From assembly GCA_010024215.1 (NCBI GenBank), contig RGHK01000023.1:1-10230 (forward strand): a stretch of DNA of 10,230 nucleotides, written 5' to 3'. The translations under genes were made by a program, and so were the position numbers. Numbering within the stretch: position 1 is the first letter of the stretch; each line of letters starts with the position of its first letter. The notes beneath the pieces were generated by a model. That model did not search any database. It was not told the origin of the DNA and saw only the letters and a list, made by a program, of their open reading frames with translations. The DNA comes from Pseudomonadota bacterium. Its GTDB lineage: Bacteria > Pseudomonadota > Gammaproteobacteria > Magnimaribacterales > D2472. Below, piece by piece: positions 1 through 7,226 of the stretch.

Positions 1-230
1 ACAGTATAAAAATAACTAATGGCAATGAAGTATTTGATTACCAAGTATTGGATGCAACTCAATCAATATATGAAGATGAGTTTTTTGGCAAATCTTCTAT
101 TCTAAGAAAAAGATTTGAAATTAAAATTGAAACAAAAAATCTATTGGATTTATCAAATATATTGATAAAATACCAAGGCTGTTCAGACGCTGGGATATGT
201 TATCCTTTACAAAACGTAAAACTTCTTTAA
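1..230 (+). CDS. DsbD N-terminal (alpha) domain protein, 3' end only
   Basis: This is the C-terminal part of a periplasmic thiol-disulfide exchange domain like the N-terminal domain of DsbD, which passes electrons from the DsbD membrane domain to partners such as DsbC and cytochrome c maturation factors. The frame is open from base 3 and ends with TAA at 228-230; a TTG at 48 is internal. The block EDEFFGKSSIL and the motif GCSDAGICYP match E. coli DsbD (EDEFYGKSEI, GCADAGFCYP). The two redox cysteines are codons 180-182 and 198-200 with the family's five-residue spacing. In full DsbD about 400 more residues follow (eight membrane helices and a thioredoxin domain); here the protein stops five residues after the YPLQ segment, and only 42 bases separate it from aroQ. 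It is therefore a stand-alone domain, a truncated dsbD or a rearranged one. The location just before aroQ is where dsbD sits in many gammaproteobacteria. The domain call is firm; the full gene's architecture is unknown because the 5' part is outside. Confidence 0.85.
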   Translation, partial: SIKITNGNEVFDYQVLDATQSIYEDEFFGKSSILRKRFEIKIETKNLLDLSNILIKYQGCSDAGICYPLQNVKLL

Positions 231-272
231 AAATATAGCTAAAATCTTTTAAATTCTGTTAAAATCATAAAA

Positions 273-707
273 ATGAGTATTTTATTAATAAATGGGCCTA
301 ACTTAAATCTTTTGGGTACAAGAGAAATAAGTATGTATGGCAATACATCTTTAGATGAGCTAGAAAAAATGCTTTCAAGTATGGCAAAAGAACATAATAT
401 TAATCTGATATGTTTTCAATCTAATGCAGAACATGAAATTATTAATAAGATTCATGATGCGCGTAACAATGATGTGAAATCAATAATTATTAATCCAGCA
501 GCATTTACCCATACAAGCATTGCCATTAGAGATGCATTAAGCGGAGTTGGAATACCATTTTATGAAGTACATATATCTGATATTAAATCTAGAGAAGATT
601 TTAGAAAATTTTCATATTTTTCAGATATTGCACAAAAAGTCTTTTGTGGTATGGGGCTGGATGGGTATAAACATGCATTACATGAAGCAATTAAATTAGA
701 TATTTAG
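273..707 (+). CDS. aroQ: Type II 3-dehydroquinate dehydratase
   Basis: Cytoplasmic shikimate-pathway enzyme that converts 3-dehydroquinate to 3-dehydroshikimate, a dodecamer in characterised members. The 144-residue length is typical. The N-terminal signature INGPNLNLLGTRE is at residues 6-18, with active-site Arg17 and catalytic Tyr22 in the flexible lid. Asn74 lies in NPAAFTH (more often NPGA.TH), followed by His80, catalytic His100 and Ser102 in EVHIS, Arg107 and Arg111. Residue 103 is Asp where the family usually has Asn (HISN), and NPAA replaces NPGA; neither removes a catalytic residue. ATG at 273 is the natural start because the signature follows at once. No clear Shine-Dalgarno sequence precedes it, only an A/T-rich 42-base gap after the DsbD-domain gene. 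The stop is 9 bases before accB, so the two are very probably co-transcribed, as in the common aroQ-accB-accC order. Confidence 0.97.
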   Translation: MSILLINGPNLNLLGTREISMYGNTSLDELEKMLSSMAKEHNINLICFQSNAEHEIINKIHDARNNDVKSIIINPAAFTHTSIAIRDALSGVGIPFYEVHISDIKSREDFRKFSYFSDIAQKVFCGMGLDGYKHALHEAIKLDI

Positions 708-710
708 GAG
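706..710 (+). promoter_or_regulatory. Shine-Dalgarno site of accB
   Basis: AGGAG lies five bases before the accB ATG at 716 and overlaps the aroQ TAG stop (705-707). It is one of the few clear Shine-Dalgarno sites in the window and fixes the accB start. Confidence 0.8.
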
Positions 711-715
711 TAGGT

Positions 716-1162
716 ATGGATATTAGAAAAATAAAAAAATTAATTGAAATGCTTCAAGATTCTGATCTAAAAGAAATTGAAGTTAGCCAAGGAGAAGAAT
801 CTGTAAGAATTTCAAGAGATAACTCATCACAATTTGTTCCAGTTGAGCGGGTTGCACAGCCAATTCAACAACAGGTAACAGAACATGCTCCAGTGAATAA
901 TAACTCGGAAGAATCTCCTAAAATAGATGGTAACATCGTGACATCTCCTATTGTTGGAACATTTTATAGAAAACCAAGTCCTGATAAAGATCCGTTTATC
1001 AAAGTTGGAGATGTTGTTGAACAAGGCGATGTGCTTTGTATTATCGAAGCCATGAAAATGATGAATGAAATCAAATCAGATTTCAGCGGAACTGTAGTTG
1101 CTATAGATGTAGAAGATGGGCAACCAGTAGAATACGGACAAAATATAATAACTATCAAATAA
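716..1162 (+). CDS. accB: Biotin carboxyl carrier protein of acetyl-CoA carboxylase
   Basis: Carries biotin between biotin carboxylase (AccC) and the carboxyltransferase (AccAD) in the first step of fatty acid synthesis, in the cytoplasm. It has 148 residues (E. coli 156). Residues 1-35 form the conserved N-terminal region (MDIRKIKKLIEML...). About 36-72 is a polar linker rich in Q, N, E and P. Residues 74-148 are the biotinyl domain, with the bacterial thumb region at TSPIVGTFYRKPSPD and the biotin-attachment motif EAMKMMNE, where Lys114 is the acceptor. ATG at 716 has a good AGGAG five bases upstream. The stop is followed by only two bases before accC, so both subunits are made from one message, as expected for a stoichiometric complex. 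The linker is shorter and less Ala/Pro-rich than in E. coli, which fits the AT-rich genome. Confidence 0.98.
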   Translation: MDIRKIKKLIEMLQDSDLKEIEVSQGEESVRISRDNSSQFVPVERVAQPIQQQVTEHAPVNNNSEESPKIDGNIVTSPIVGTFYRKPSPDKDPFIKVGDVVEQGDVLCIIEAMKMMNEIKSDFSGTVVAIDVEDGQPVEYGQNIITIK

Positions 1163-1164
1163 AA

Positions 1165-2514
1165 ATGCCTTTTAAAGTTCTCATTGCTAACAGGGGTGAA
1201 ATAGCATTACGCGCTATAAGAGCCTGTAAAGAATTAAATATCTCTACTGTGTCGGTATATTCTGAGGGTGATAAGGATTTGAAACATCTTAAGTTTTCTG
1301 ATGAAACTGTATGTATCGGGCCTGCTTCACCTCTAGAAAGTTATCTAAATACGCCAGCTATATTATCTGCAGCAGAGCTAACTCAAGTAGACGCAATATA
1401 TCCAGGTTATGGTTTTCTAGCAGAAGATTCAAATTTTGCAGAAATGTGTGAAAAGAGTGGTTTTAAGTTTATTGGCCCAAGTCCTGAGACTATTAAAAGC
1501 ATGGGTGACAAAATTACTGCCAAAACTCTTGCTGAGAACTCAGGAATCCAAATTGTTCCTGGATATAAAGAGGATATTCCGGATGATGAAGAAGAATTTA
1601 AAGCTATAGCAAAAAAAATTGGTTACCCAATAATGATAAAAGCAACTGCAGGTGGTGGCGGAAGAGGAATGCGTGTTGTTAAAAGTGAAGAGGATTTAAT
1701 TTCTTCTGCAGAAATAACTATGCAAGAAGCAAAAATAGCTTTTGGAAATGAAAAAATATATCTAGAAAAATTTATTGCCAATCCAAGACACATTGAGATA
1801 CAGGTTGTTGGAGATGGAAAAGGTCATGCTATTCACCTTGGAACCAGAGACTGTAGTATGCAAAGGAGACATCAAAAAATTATAGAAGAAGCTCCAGCAC
1901 AAAACATTGACGAAAGCTCTCTTAATCAAACATATGAAGCATGTATAAATTTATGCAAAAAAATTAAATACGAAGGTGCTGGTACGATTGAATTCTTATA
2001 TGAAGATGGACAATTTTACTTTATTGAGATGAACACAAGAATCCAAGTAGAACATCCTGTAACTGAAATGATTACAGGGTTCGACATTGTAAAAGCACAA
2101 TTAAGGATAGCTCTTGGCCTTGATATCAAATTGGATCAAAATTCTATAAAATTTTTTGGCCATGCTGTTGAGTGTAGGATTAATGCTGAGGACCCTGAAA
2201 CTTTTCAACCATCTCCCGGAAAAATTACAAAAATGCATATTCCTGGTGGATTTGGAATCAGATATGACTCTCATATTTATGGAGGATATATTGTCCCTCC
2301 ATATTATGATTCACTACTAGCAAAAATAATTACATTGGCTAATACTAGAAATTCTGCAATTAAAAGAATGATTAGCGCTCTAGATGAATTCTTTATTGAG
2401 GGTATCAAAACAAACCATCCTTTGCATCAGAAATTAATGCATGATGATACTTTTGTTAATAATGAGCATACAATTAATTATCTTGAAACTGAATTTTTAA
2501 AAAATGATTCCTGA
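1165..2514 (+). CDS. accC: Biotin carboxylase subunit of acetyl-CoA carboxylase
   Basis: ATP-dependent carboxylation of the biotin on AccB with bicarbonate, giving carboxybiotin for malonyl-CoA synthesis. The 449 residues equal the E. coli length, and all key residues fall at the E. coli numbers: Lys116 and Lys159 (ATP), the glycine-rich lid GGGGRGMR at 163-170, His209, Glu276, Glu288, Asn290, Arg292 and Glu296 in EMNTRIQVEHP, and Arg338. It is a complete ATP-grasp protein: N-terminal pre-ATP-grasp domain (about 1-115), ATP-grasp domain (about 116-330) and C-terminal biotin-carboxylase domain. The ATG comes two bases after accB without a Shine-Dalgarno sequence, so translational coupling is likely. 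The 3' end overlaps leuS by 11 bases in another frame. In many relatives prmA follows accC; it is absent here. Confidence 0.98.
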   Translation: MPFKVLIANRGEIALRAIRACKELNISTVSVYSEGDKDLKHLKFSDETVCIGPASPLESYLNTPAILSAAELTQVDAIYPGYGFLAEDSNFAEMCEKSGFKFIGPSPETIKSMGDKITAKTLAENSGIQIVPGYKEDIPDDEEEFKAIAKKIGYPIMIKATAGGGGRGMRVVKSEEDLISSAEITMQEAKIAFGNEKIYLEKFIANPRHIEIQVVGDGKGHAIHLGTRDCSMQRRHQKIIEEAPAQNIDESSLNQTYEACINLCKKIKYEGAGTIEFLYEDGQFYFIEMNTRIQVEHPVTEMITGFDIVKAQLRIALGLDIKLDQNSIKFFGHAVECRINAEDPETFQPSPGKITKMHIPGGFGIRYDSHIYGGYIVPPYYDSLLAKIITLANTRNSAIKRMISALDEFFIEGIKTNHPLHQKLMHDDTFVNNEHTINYLETEFLKNDS

Positions 2515-4918
2515 ATATATTCCTCAAGAAATAGAAAAAGCGCTCCAAAAAAAGTGGTTAGAAGAAGATAGGTTTCTTGCAAAACCAGATAATCGTGAAA
2601 AATATTATTGTCTTTCTATGTTTCCATATCCATCTGGTAAATTGCATATGGGTCACGTAAGAAACTACACAATTGGTGATGTAATTTCCAGATACAAAAG
2701 AATGAATAATTTTAATGTTTTCCAGCCCATGGGTTGGGATGCTTTTGGTTTGCCTGCTGAAAATGCTGCAATAGCCAACAAGGTCAGTCCAAAAGAATGG
2801 ACCAATGAAAATATAGAACATATGAAAAAACAGCTTGTTGCACTCGGGCTTGGATATGACTGGTCTAAAGAGCTAAGAACTTGTGAGCCGTCCTATTATA
2901 AATGGGAACAATTAATATTTAAAAAATTCTATGAAAAAGGCCTTGTATACAGAAAAAAATCATTAGTAAATTGGGATCCTGTAGATGAAACAGTTCTTGC
3001 TAATGAGCAAGTTATAGATGGAAAAGGATGGAGGTCTGGAGCACAAATAGAAATAAAAGAAATAGATCAATGGTTTATTAAAATAACTGAATATGCAGAA
3101 GAACTGTTGAACTCATTAGAAGAAGTTGACTGGCCTGAAAATGTTAAAACAATGCAAAAAAACTGGATCGGCAAATCGCATGGTGCAGAAATAAAATTTA
3201 AAATCAAAGATACAAAAGAATTCTTAACTGTTTTTTCTACAAGACCTGATACCATCTTTGGAGCTTCATTTATAGCAATATCGCCTAATCATGAAATTGC
3301 ATTAGATTTAGCTAAGAAAGATATCCAAATTTCTGATTTCCTCCAAAAATGTAAAGAAGTGTCTTCCGCTGAGGCTGATATGGCTAAAGCAGAAAAATTA
3401 GGAATAGATACTGGAATCAGTGCTATACACCCTCTTACAAATAAAGAAATTCCTGTATGGATAGGAAATTTTGTTTTGCTGGACTATGGTACTGGAGTGG
3501 TTATGGGAGTACCTGGACATGATCAAAGAGACTTTGAGTTTGCGTCTAAATATAGTCTAAATATAATCCAAGTTATTTCAAATGATAACGAAGAGGATCT
3601 TCCTATTATTAGCGAGGGCACACTTATTAATTCTGAAAAATATAATAATTTAAGTTCTAAAGATGCTTCTATAAAAATAACAAATGATTTAACTGACAAA
3701 GATTTAGGATGTGGCTTGGTTCAATACAGGCTGCGAGACTGGGGAGTTAGCAGGCAAAGATATTGGGGTTGCCCAATTCCAGTAATTTATGAAAATGGTA
3801 CTCCAAGAATAGTTGATGAAAATGAACTTCCTGTGGAGCTACCTGAATTACCTGAGAATTCAGCTCCAATTCCATTGAGTCAAAATAAAGATTTTTATGA
3901 AATATCATCAGATATTCAAAGAGAAACAGATACTTTTGATACATTCATGGACTCATCATGGTATTACGCGCGCTTCACCTCTGCAGATAACAACGAATCT
4001 GTATTTGATAAAAATTCAAGTTATTGGCTGCCAGTAGATTTATATATTGGTGGAATAGAACATGCCATTCTTCATCTACTTTATTCAAGATTTTTTCATA
4101 AAGCACTTAGAGATATGGACATGGTTGAGGGTAATGAGCCATTTAAAAAGCTTCTTACCCAGGGCATGGTCTTAAAAGATGGTGCAAAAATGTCAAAATC
4201 AAAAGGTAATACCGTAGATCCGCAATCATACATTGATAAATATGGCGCTGATACTGTAAGACTATATATGATGTTTACTGCTCCTCCGGAACAGAGTCTA
4301 GAGTGGTCTGAATCGTCAGTTGAGGGAGCATCAAGATTCTTAAAAAAAATATGGAATCTAATTATTGAAAGAAGATTTGAAGAAATTAAAGAACCCTCAA
4401 GCTTTTCTGAAGAAGAAAAGGCTCTAAGAAGGAAAACTCATACAACGCTTAAGAAAGTTACTAATGATTTTGAAGCTAGATTTTCATTTAACACGGCTAT
4501 TGCCTCTATTATGGAGCTACTAAATTTCATCCCAGAAAAATTTAAAAGTCAGGAAACGTCCGAATCTGAAAAGTTTTGTTTAAATGAAACAATCATTATT
4601 ATTCTAAAAATGCTTAATCCAATTGCGCCACATATATCTGAATATTTATGGAATGCATTCTATGATCAAAACCCTCAAGAAGGAATTGAGTCCTCATGGC
4701 CAGAAGTAAATCAAGATCTTTTGGAAATTTCTGAATTTGAGCTTGTTGTTCAAATTAACGGAAAAGTAAGAGGAAAAGTTATAGCAAGCATTGATTCAGA
4801 TCAAAGTGAAATAGAAGAACTTGCCTGCACTATTGAAAATGTTTCCAACAACCTCAAAGACAAAGAAATAAAAAAAATAATTTATATTAAAGGCAAGATA
4901 GTAAACTTTGTTATTTAG
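2504..4918 (+). CDS. leuS: Leucyl-tRNA synthetase, compact form
   Basis: Charges tRNA-Leu with leucine in the cytoplasm. It has 804 residues, against 860 in E. coli. The Rossmann catalytic core has PYPSGKLHMGH (HIGH-type motif, residues 48-51) and KMSKS at 562-566. The CP1 editing domain is present, with STRPDTIFG and GTGVVMGVPGHDQRDFEFA, including the threonine-rich and aspartate elements for hydrolysing mischarged tRNA. The C-terminal anticodon-binding part ends with the expected VQINGKVRGK and IYIKGKIVNFV. Two regions are trimmed relative to E. coli. The cysteines of the zinc-binding insertion are gone (NWDPVDETVLANEQ, then GKGWRSG). The leucine-specific insertion before KMSKS is absent (GMVLKDGAKMSKS). 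Both variants occur in other bacterial LeuRS, so the enzyme should be active. The ATG overlaps the last 11 bases of accC with no Shine-Dalgarno sequence; lptE and holA follow, their normal partners. Confidence 0.98.
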   Translation: MIPEYIPQEIEKALQKKWLEEDRFLAKPDNREKYYCLSMFPYPSGKLHMGHVRNYTIGDVISRYKRMNNFNVFQPMGWDAFGLPAENAAIANKVSPKEWTNENIEHMKKQLVALGLGYDWSKELRTCEPSYYKWEQLIFKKFYEKGLVYRKKSLVNWDPVDETVLANEQVIDGKGWRSGAQIEIKEIDQWFIKITEYAEELLNSLEEVDWPENVKTMQKNWIGKSHGAEIKFKIKDTKEFLTVFSTRPDTIFGASFIAISPNHEIALDLAKKDIQISDFLQKCKEVSSAEADMAKAEKLGIDTGISAIHPLTNKEIPVWIGNFVLLDYGTGVVMGVPGHDQRDFEFASKYSLNIIQVISNDNEEDLPIISEGTLINSEKYNNLSSKDASIKITNDLTDKDLGCGLVQYRLRDWGVSRQRYWGCPIPVIYENGTPRIVDENELPVELPELPENSAPIPLSQNKDFYEISSDIQRETDTFDTFMDSSWYYARFTSADNNESVFDKNSSYWLPVDLYIGGIEHAILHLLYSRFFHKALRDMDMVEGNEPFKKLLTQGMVLKDGAKMSKSKGNTVDPQSYIDKYGADTVRLYMMFTAPPEQSLEWSESSVEGASRFLKKIWNLIIERRFEEIKEPSSFSEEEKALRRKTHTTLKKVTNDFEARFSFNTAIASIMELLNFIPEKFKSQETSESEKFCLNETIIIILKMLNPIAPHISEYLWNAFYDQNPQEGIESSWPEVNQDLLEISEFELVVQINGKVRGKVIASIDSDQSEIEELACTIENVSNNLKDKEIKKIIYIKGKIVNFVI

Positions 4919-4974
4919 GCTTATCTATTTTATTTATACTTTCATTATTCATATATCATGGTTAATATAATTTG

Positions 4975-5436
4975 ATGAGATACCCTCAACAATTTTCTTT
5001 ATTATTAATACTGTTGTTTATATCAAGCTGCAGTTTTTCCCAAGTTTCTCTAAATTCAGAATTAATTGCTAACTATAGTATTAATTATGATGAATCTATT
5101 CCAAAATCATTAACAGATCAGGTTAATACGATTTTTAATATCAAAAAACATGATGATGATAATCAGATTCTTTTGAGTGAATATACTTTTAATGAATACA
5201 ATATTTATGCTGGTTCAAAGCTTAGATCTCTTGAGGGTGAGCTTATTGCTAAGATCAAATTTAAAATAACAAATGGCAATGAAACAAATAATAGAGACAT
5301 AAAAGTTATTAGAAGGTATAAATCAAATGAGCTAAATCCTTTCGCTGAAAAAGAATCAATCGAAATGCTTAAAGAAGACATATTCAAAGAAATCCTAAAT
5401 GAAATACTCTTAGAGGTGAGTCTCTTTGAAATGTGA
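4975..5436 (+). CDS. lptE: LPS-assembly lipoprotein LptE
   Basis: Probable outer-membrane lipoprotein that plugs the LptD barrel and helps insert lipopolysaccharide. Seen directly: a lipoprotein signal of Met-Arg, a hydrophobic run (residues 9-16) and the lipobox ISSC with Cys19 as the lipidated residue. The mature part is about 135 residues of alternating beta-type sequence and ends in a helix rich in Glu, Lys, Ile and Leu (from about residue 115), like the C-terminal helix of E. coli LptE (193 residues; this one is shorter). Sequence identity is low, so the assignment rests mainly on lipobox, size and the conserved leuS-lptE-holA order. ATG at 4975 is preferred; a TTG directly before it is in frame. 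There is no Shine-Dalgarno sequence. Its last 11 bases overlap holA and contain the holA TTG start. Confidence 0.75.
   Translation: MRYPQQFSLLLILLFISSCSFSQVSLNSELIANYSINYDESIPKSLTDQVNTIFNIKKHDDDNQILLSEYTFNEYNIYAGSKLRSLEGELIAKIKFKITNGNETNNRDIKVIRRYKSNELNPFAEKESIEMLKEDIFKEILNEILLEVSLFEM
5412..5420 (+). promoter_or_regulatory. Shine-Dalgarno site of holA
   Basis: AGAGGTGAG contains AGGTGA, a strong match to the 16S anti-Shine-Dalgarno sequence, about six bases before the TTG codon at 5426. It lies inside the end of lptE and supports TTG as the holA start; no ATG in that frame is equally well placed. Confidence 0.75.
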
Positions 5437-6406
5437 ATATACAGCTCTAAGTAAATATTTAGAGAAATCGCAAAATTTATATTTTATATATGGTCCTGAA
5501 GTCGTTTTAAGAAATCACTCAAAAGATGAGATAAAAAGATCTCTTGCAAATCAAGGCTTCATAGAGAGAAGAGTAATAACTAAAGAAGACTTTGATAAAC
5601 TACATCAAATCATAATTGAGAGCTCAGCTGGCTCATTATTTGGAACAAAATTAATTATTGACATACATCACGACCAAGGCAAATTACCAGATCATATAAT
5701 TAAAATATTTGAGATTGAGAATATTAGTAAAAATCAAAATATAGCCTTAATAATTAACTCTCATAATGAAAAATTAAATAGCTCAACAAAATGGGTGAAG
5801 GCAATGGACAAGGTTGCTCTCATTGTAGAGTGTAAAAAATTAAAATCTTATGAAGAAAAAATTTGGTTAAAGCATCAGCTAGATTTCGTAAATGAAGAGG
5901 ACAAAAAATTTCTAGTTCAAAAAATCTATGAGATGAATATAGGTAATTTAGTTGCGCAGCAAAATGAAATTAATGTTCTAAAATTACTTTATAAAGAAGA
6001 TATTAATTTATCCTCAAGTACGATTAATGGTAATGCTGAGTTTGAACCCTTTGAGTTAGAAGATGCATTGATTAACTTAGATACAAAACATGCATTAAGA
6101 ATAACAAGCACGATAAAGGAGTCTGAGGCACATTATGGTCCTTTACTTGTTTGGATTATCGGAAAAATTGTTAATAATTCAACAATTGCAAAACAAAACA
6201 ATAATCCTAAGGCAAGCCTTGAAAAATCTGGTATTTGGAGCAGTAAAATTTCAAATTATATGAAGTTCATAAAATACCATCCAATCAATAAATTAATCTC
6301 ACTTCAGAAAAACGTATATGAATTAGATATGTCCAGTAAAGGTCTTGGTAAAAAAAGTTTTTGGGACAGTCTTGATAGGATGATAATTAATTTAACAACT
6401 AACTAA
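5426..6406 (+). CDS. holA: DNA polymerase III subunit delta
   Basis: The delta subunit of the clamp loader, which opens the beta sliding clamp and loads it on primed DNA. It has 326 residues (E. coli 343). Features that match HolA: the N-terminal YFIYGPEVVLRNHSKDEIK, equivalent to the LLLGNDPLLLQES region; a divergent AAA+-like fold without Walker motifs, as is normal for delta; the FEPFELEDALI segment, equivalent to FTPFHWVDALL; and GIWSSK near the C-terminal collar domain, equivalent to the RVW motif. The start is TTG with a good Shine-Dalgarno site. The gene overlaps lptE by 11 bases, consistent with coupled translation. It is followed not by nadD, as in most gammaproteobacteria, but by the convergent dat gene, whose stop overlaps the holA end by eight bases (6399-6406). 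Confidence 0.93.
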   Translation: MKCEYTALSKYLEKSQNLYFIYGPEVVLRNHSKDEIKRSLANQGFIERRVITKEDFDKLHQIIIESSAGSLFGTKLIIDIHHDQGKLPDHIIKIFEIENISKNQNIALIINSHNEKLNSSTKWVKAMDKVALIVECKKLKSYEEKIWLKHQLDFVNEEDKKFLVQKIYEMNIGNLVAQQNEINVLKLLYKEDINLSSSTINGNAEFEPFELEDALINLDTKHALRITSTIKESEAHYGPLLVWIIGKIVNNSTIAKQNNNPKASLEKSGIWSSKISNYMKFIKYHPINKLISLQKNVYELDMSSKGLGKKSFWDSLDRMIINLTTN

Positions 6407-7226
6407 AAAATCTTTTATCAAAGGCCTCTTTACACAAAATGTAATGCGGATCATTTAGGCTTAAAGAATTATCAAGGTTAATAATATTTTCAATTGGTGC
6501 CATGCCTTTAGTTGAACTAGTTAGCCATGCAGAAGATGCAGTTTTTAAATCGTTAACACTGAAGTCACCTTCAACGACCTTTATATCAATTTCTGCTAAT
6601 GCATTAATGCAAATTGATCTGGTTATTCCGGGCAAAATATTATTAGATAAAGCTGGGGTACATATCTTGTTATCTTTTATAAAAAATAGGTTAGAAGCCC
6701 CTGCTTCTGTCAAAGTCTCATTTTTGTGCATAATAACCTCGTCGCACTTATGAGCTCTGGCATTATTCATATTCATAACATTCCCTAATAATGAGGTTGA
6801 TTTTATATCGCACCTTCCCCATCTAATGTCTTCACATATCATCACCTTTAAAATCTTTGTTTCAAAAACAAATGGCGTTACGTAGCCAAATGTTTCAGAA
6901 GTCATCTCATCAGAATACATGTGAGACCGCATTAAATCTTGCCCTCTAGTTACTTGATAGTAAACATAGCCATGGTCAAATTCAGATGATGACATTAATT
7001 GCTTAATCTCATTCGAAACTTTTTCTATGTCAATTTTAATTGAAAGTGCGTTTACACTTCTAAGCAACCTTGCTATGTGCTCATCAAAAGATATTAGCCT
7101 GCCATTATAAAAAGGTAAAACCTCATAAACACTATCTGAAAAAGTATATGCCCTCGATAAGGGTGAAACTGTAATATTTTCTATGTAATCAAAATTACCA
7201 TTAAAAACAGCCTTAATTTGATTCAT
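6399..7226 (-). CDS. dat: D-amino-acid aminotransferase-like PLP enzyme (fold type IV)
   Basis: A PLP-dependent class IV aminotransferase, most like D-alanine/D-amino acid transaminase, which makes D-Glu from D-Ala and 2-oxoglutarate. Of 275 residues, Lys142 in RCDIKSTSLLG is the PLP Schiff-base lysine and Glu174 in LTEAGASN contacts the PLP pyridine nitrogen. Val33-Tyr34-Glu35, VTRG, and Arg100/His102 (RSH, where Bacillus DAAT has RAH for carboxylate binding) favour the D-amino acid subgroup over BCAT or aminodeoxychorismate lyase. Substrate cannot be settled from sequence; PabC-like activity is the main alternative. ATG at 7226 lies inside the end of dacA (14-base overlap). A GGAG sits only one base before the ATG, too close for a standard Shine-Dalgarno, so coupling to dacA translation is likely. 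A dat-like gene next to dacA fits peptidoglycan D-amino acid metabolism. Confidence 0.88.
   Translation of the reverse strand: MNQIKAVFNGNFDYIENITVSPLSRAYTFSDSVYEVLPFYNGRLISFDEHIARLLRSVNALSIKIDIEKVSNEIKQLMSSSEFDHGYVYYQVTRGQDLMRSHMYSDEMTSETFGYVTPFVFETKILKVMICEDIRWGRCDIKSTSLLGNVMNMNNARAHKCDEVIMHKNETLTEAGASNLFFIKDNKICTPALSNNILPGITRSICINALAEIDIKVVEGDFSVNDLKTASSAWLTSSTKGMAPIENIINLDNSLSLNDPHYILCKEAFDKRFFS

Noticed and set aside
231..272. Promoter in the gap before aroQ (TAAAAT at 260-265)
   Set aside because: No recognisable -35 hexamer is at a proper distance and the A/T-rich gap gives many such matches, so it cannot be called from sequence alone.
2558..2821. Antisense open frame opposite the leuS 5' region
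   Set aside because: It is a by-product of strongly conserved LeuRS coding on the plus strand, with no Shine-Dalgarno site or recognisable domain. The same applies to antisense frames over accB, the rest of leuS, lptE and dat.
4966..4971. Perfect TATAAT just before lptE, as a promoter -10 box
   Set aside because: It lies three bases before the ATG at 4975, so transcription would begin inside the gene, and no good -35 hexamer is at the right distance. In DNA this A/T-rich the hexamer is expected by chance. A leaderless start is not excluded.
6418..6434. Short palindrome around AGGCCT near the holA/dat ends, as a bidirectional terminator
   Set aside because: The stem is only a few base pairs, has no U-run at the right place and lies inside the dat coding sequence.
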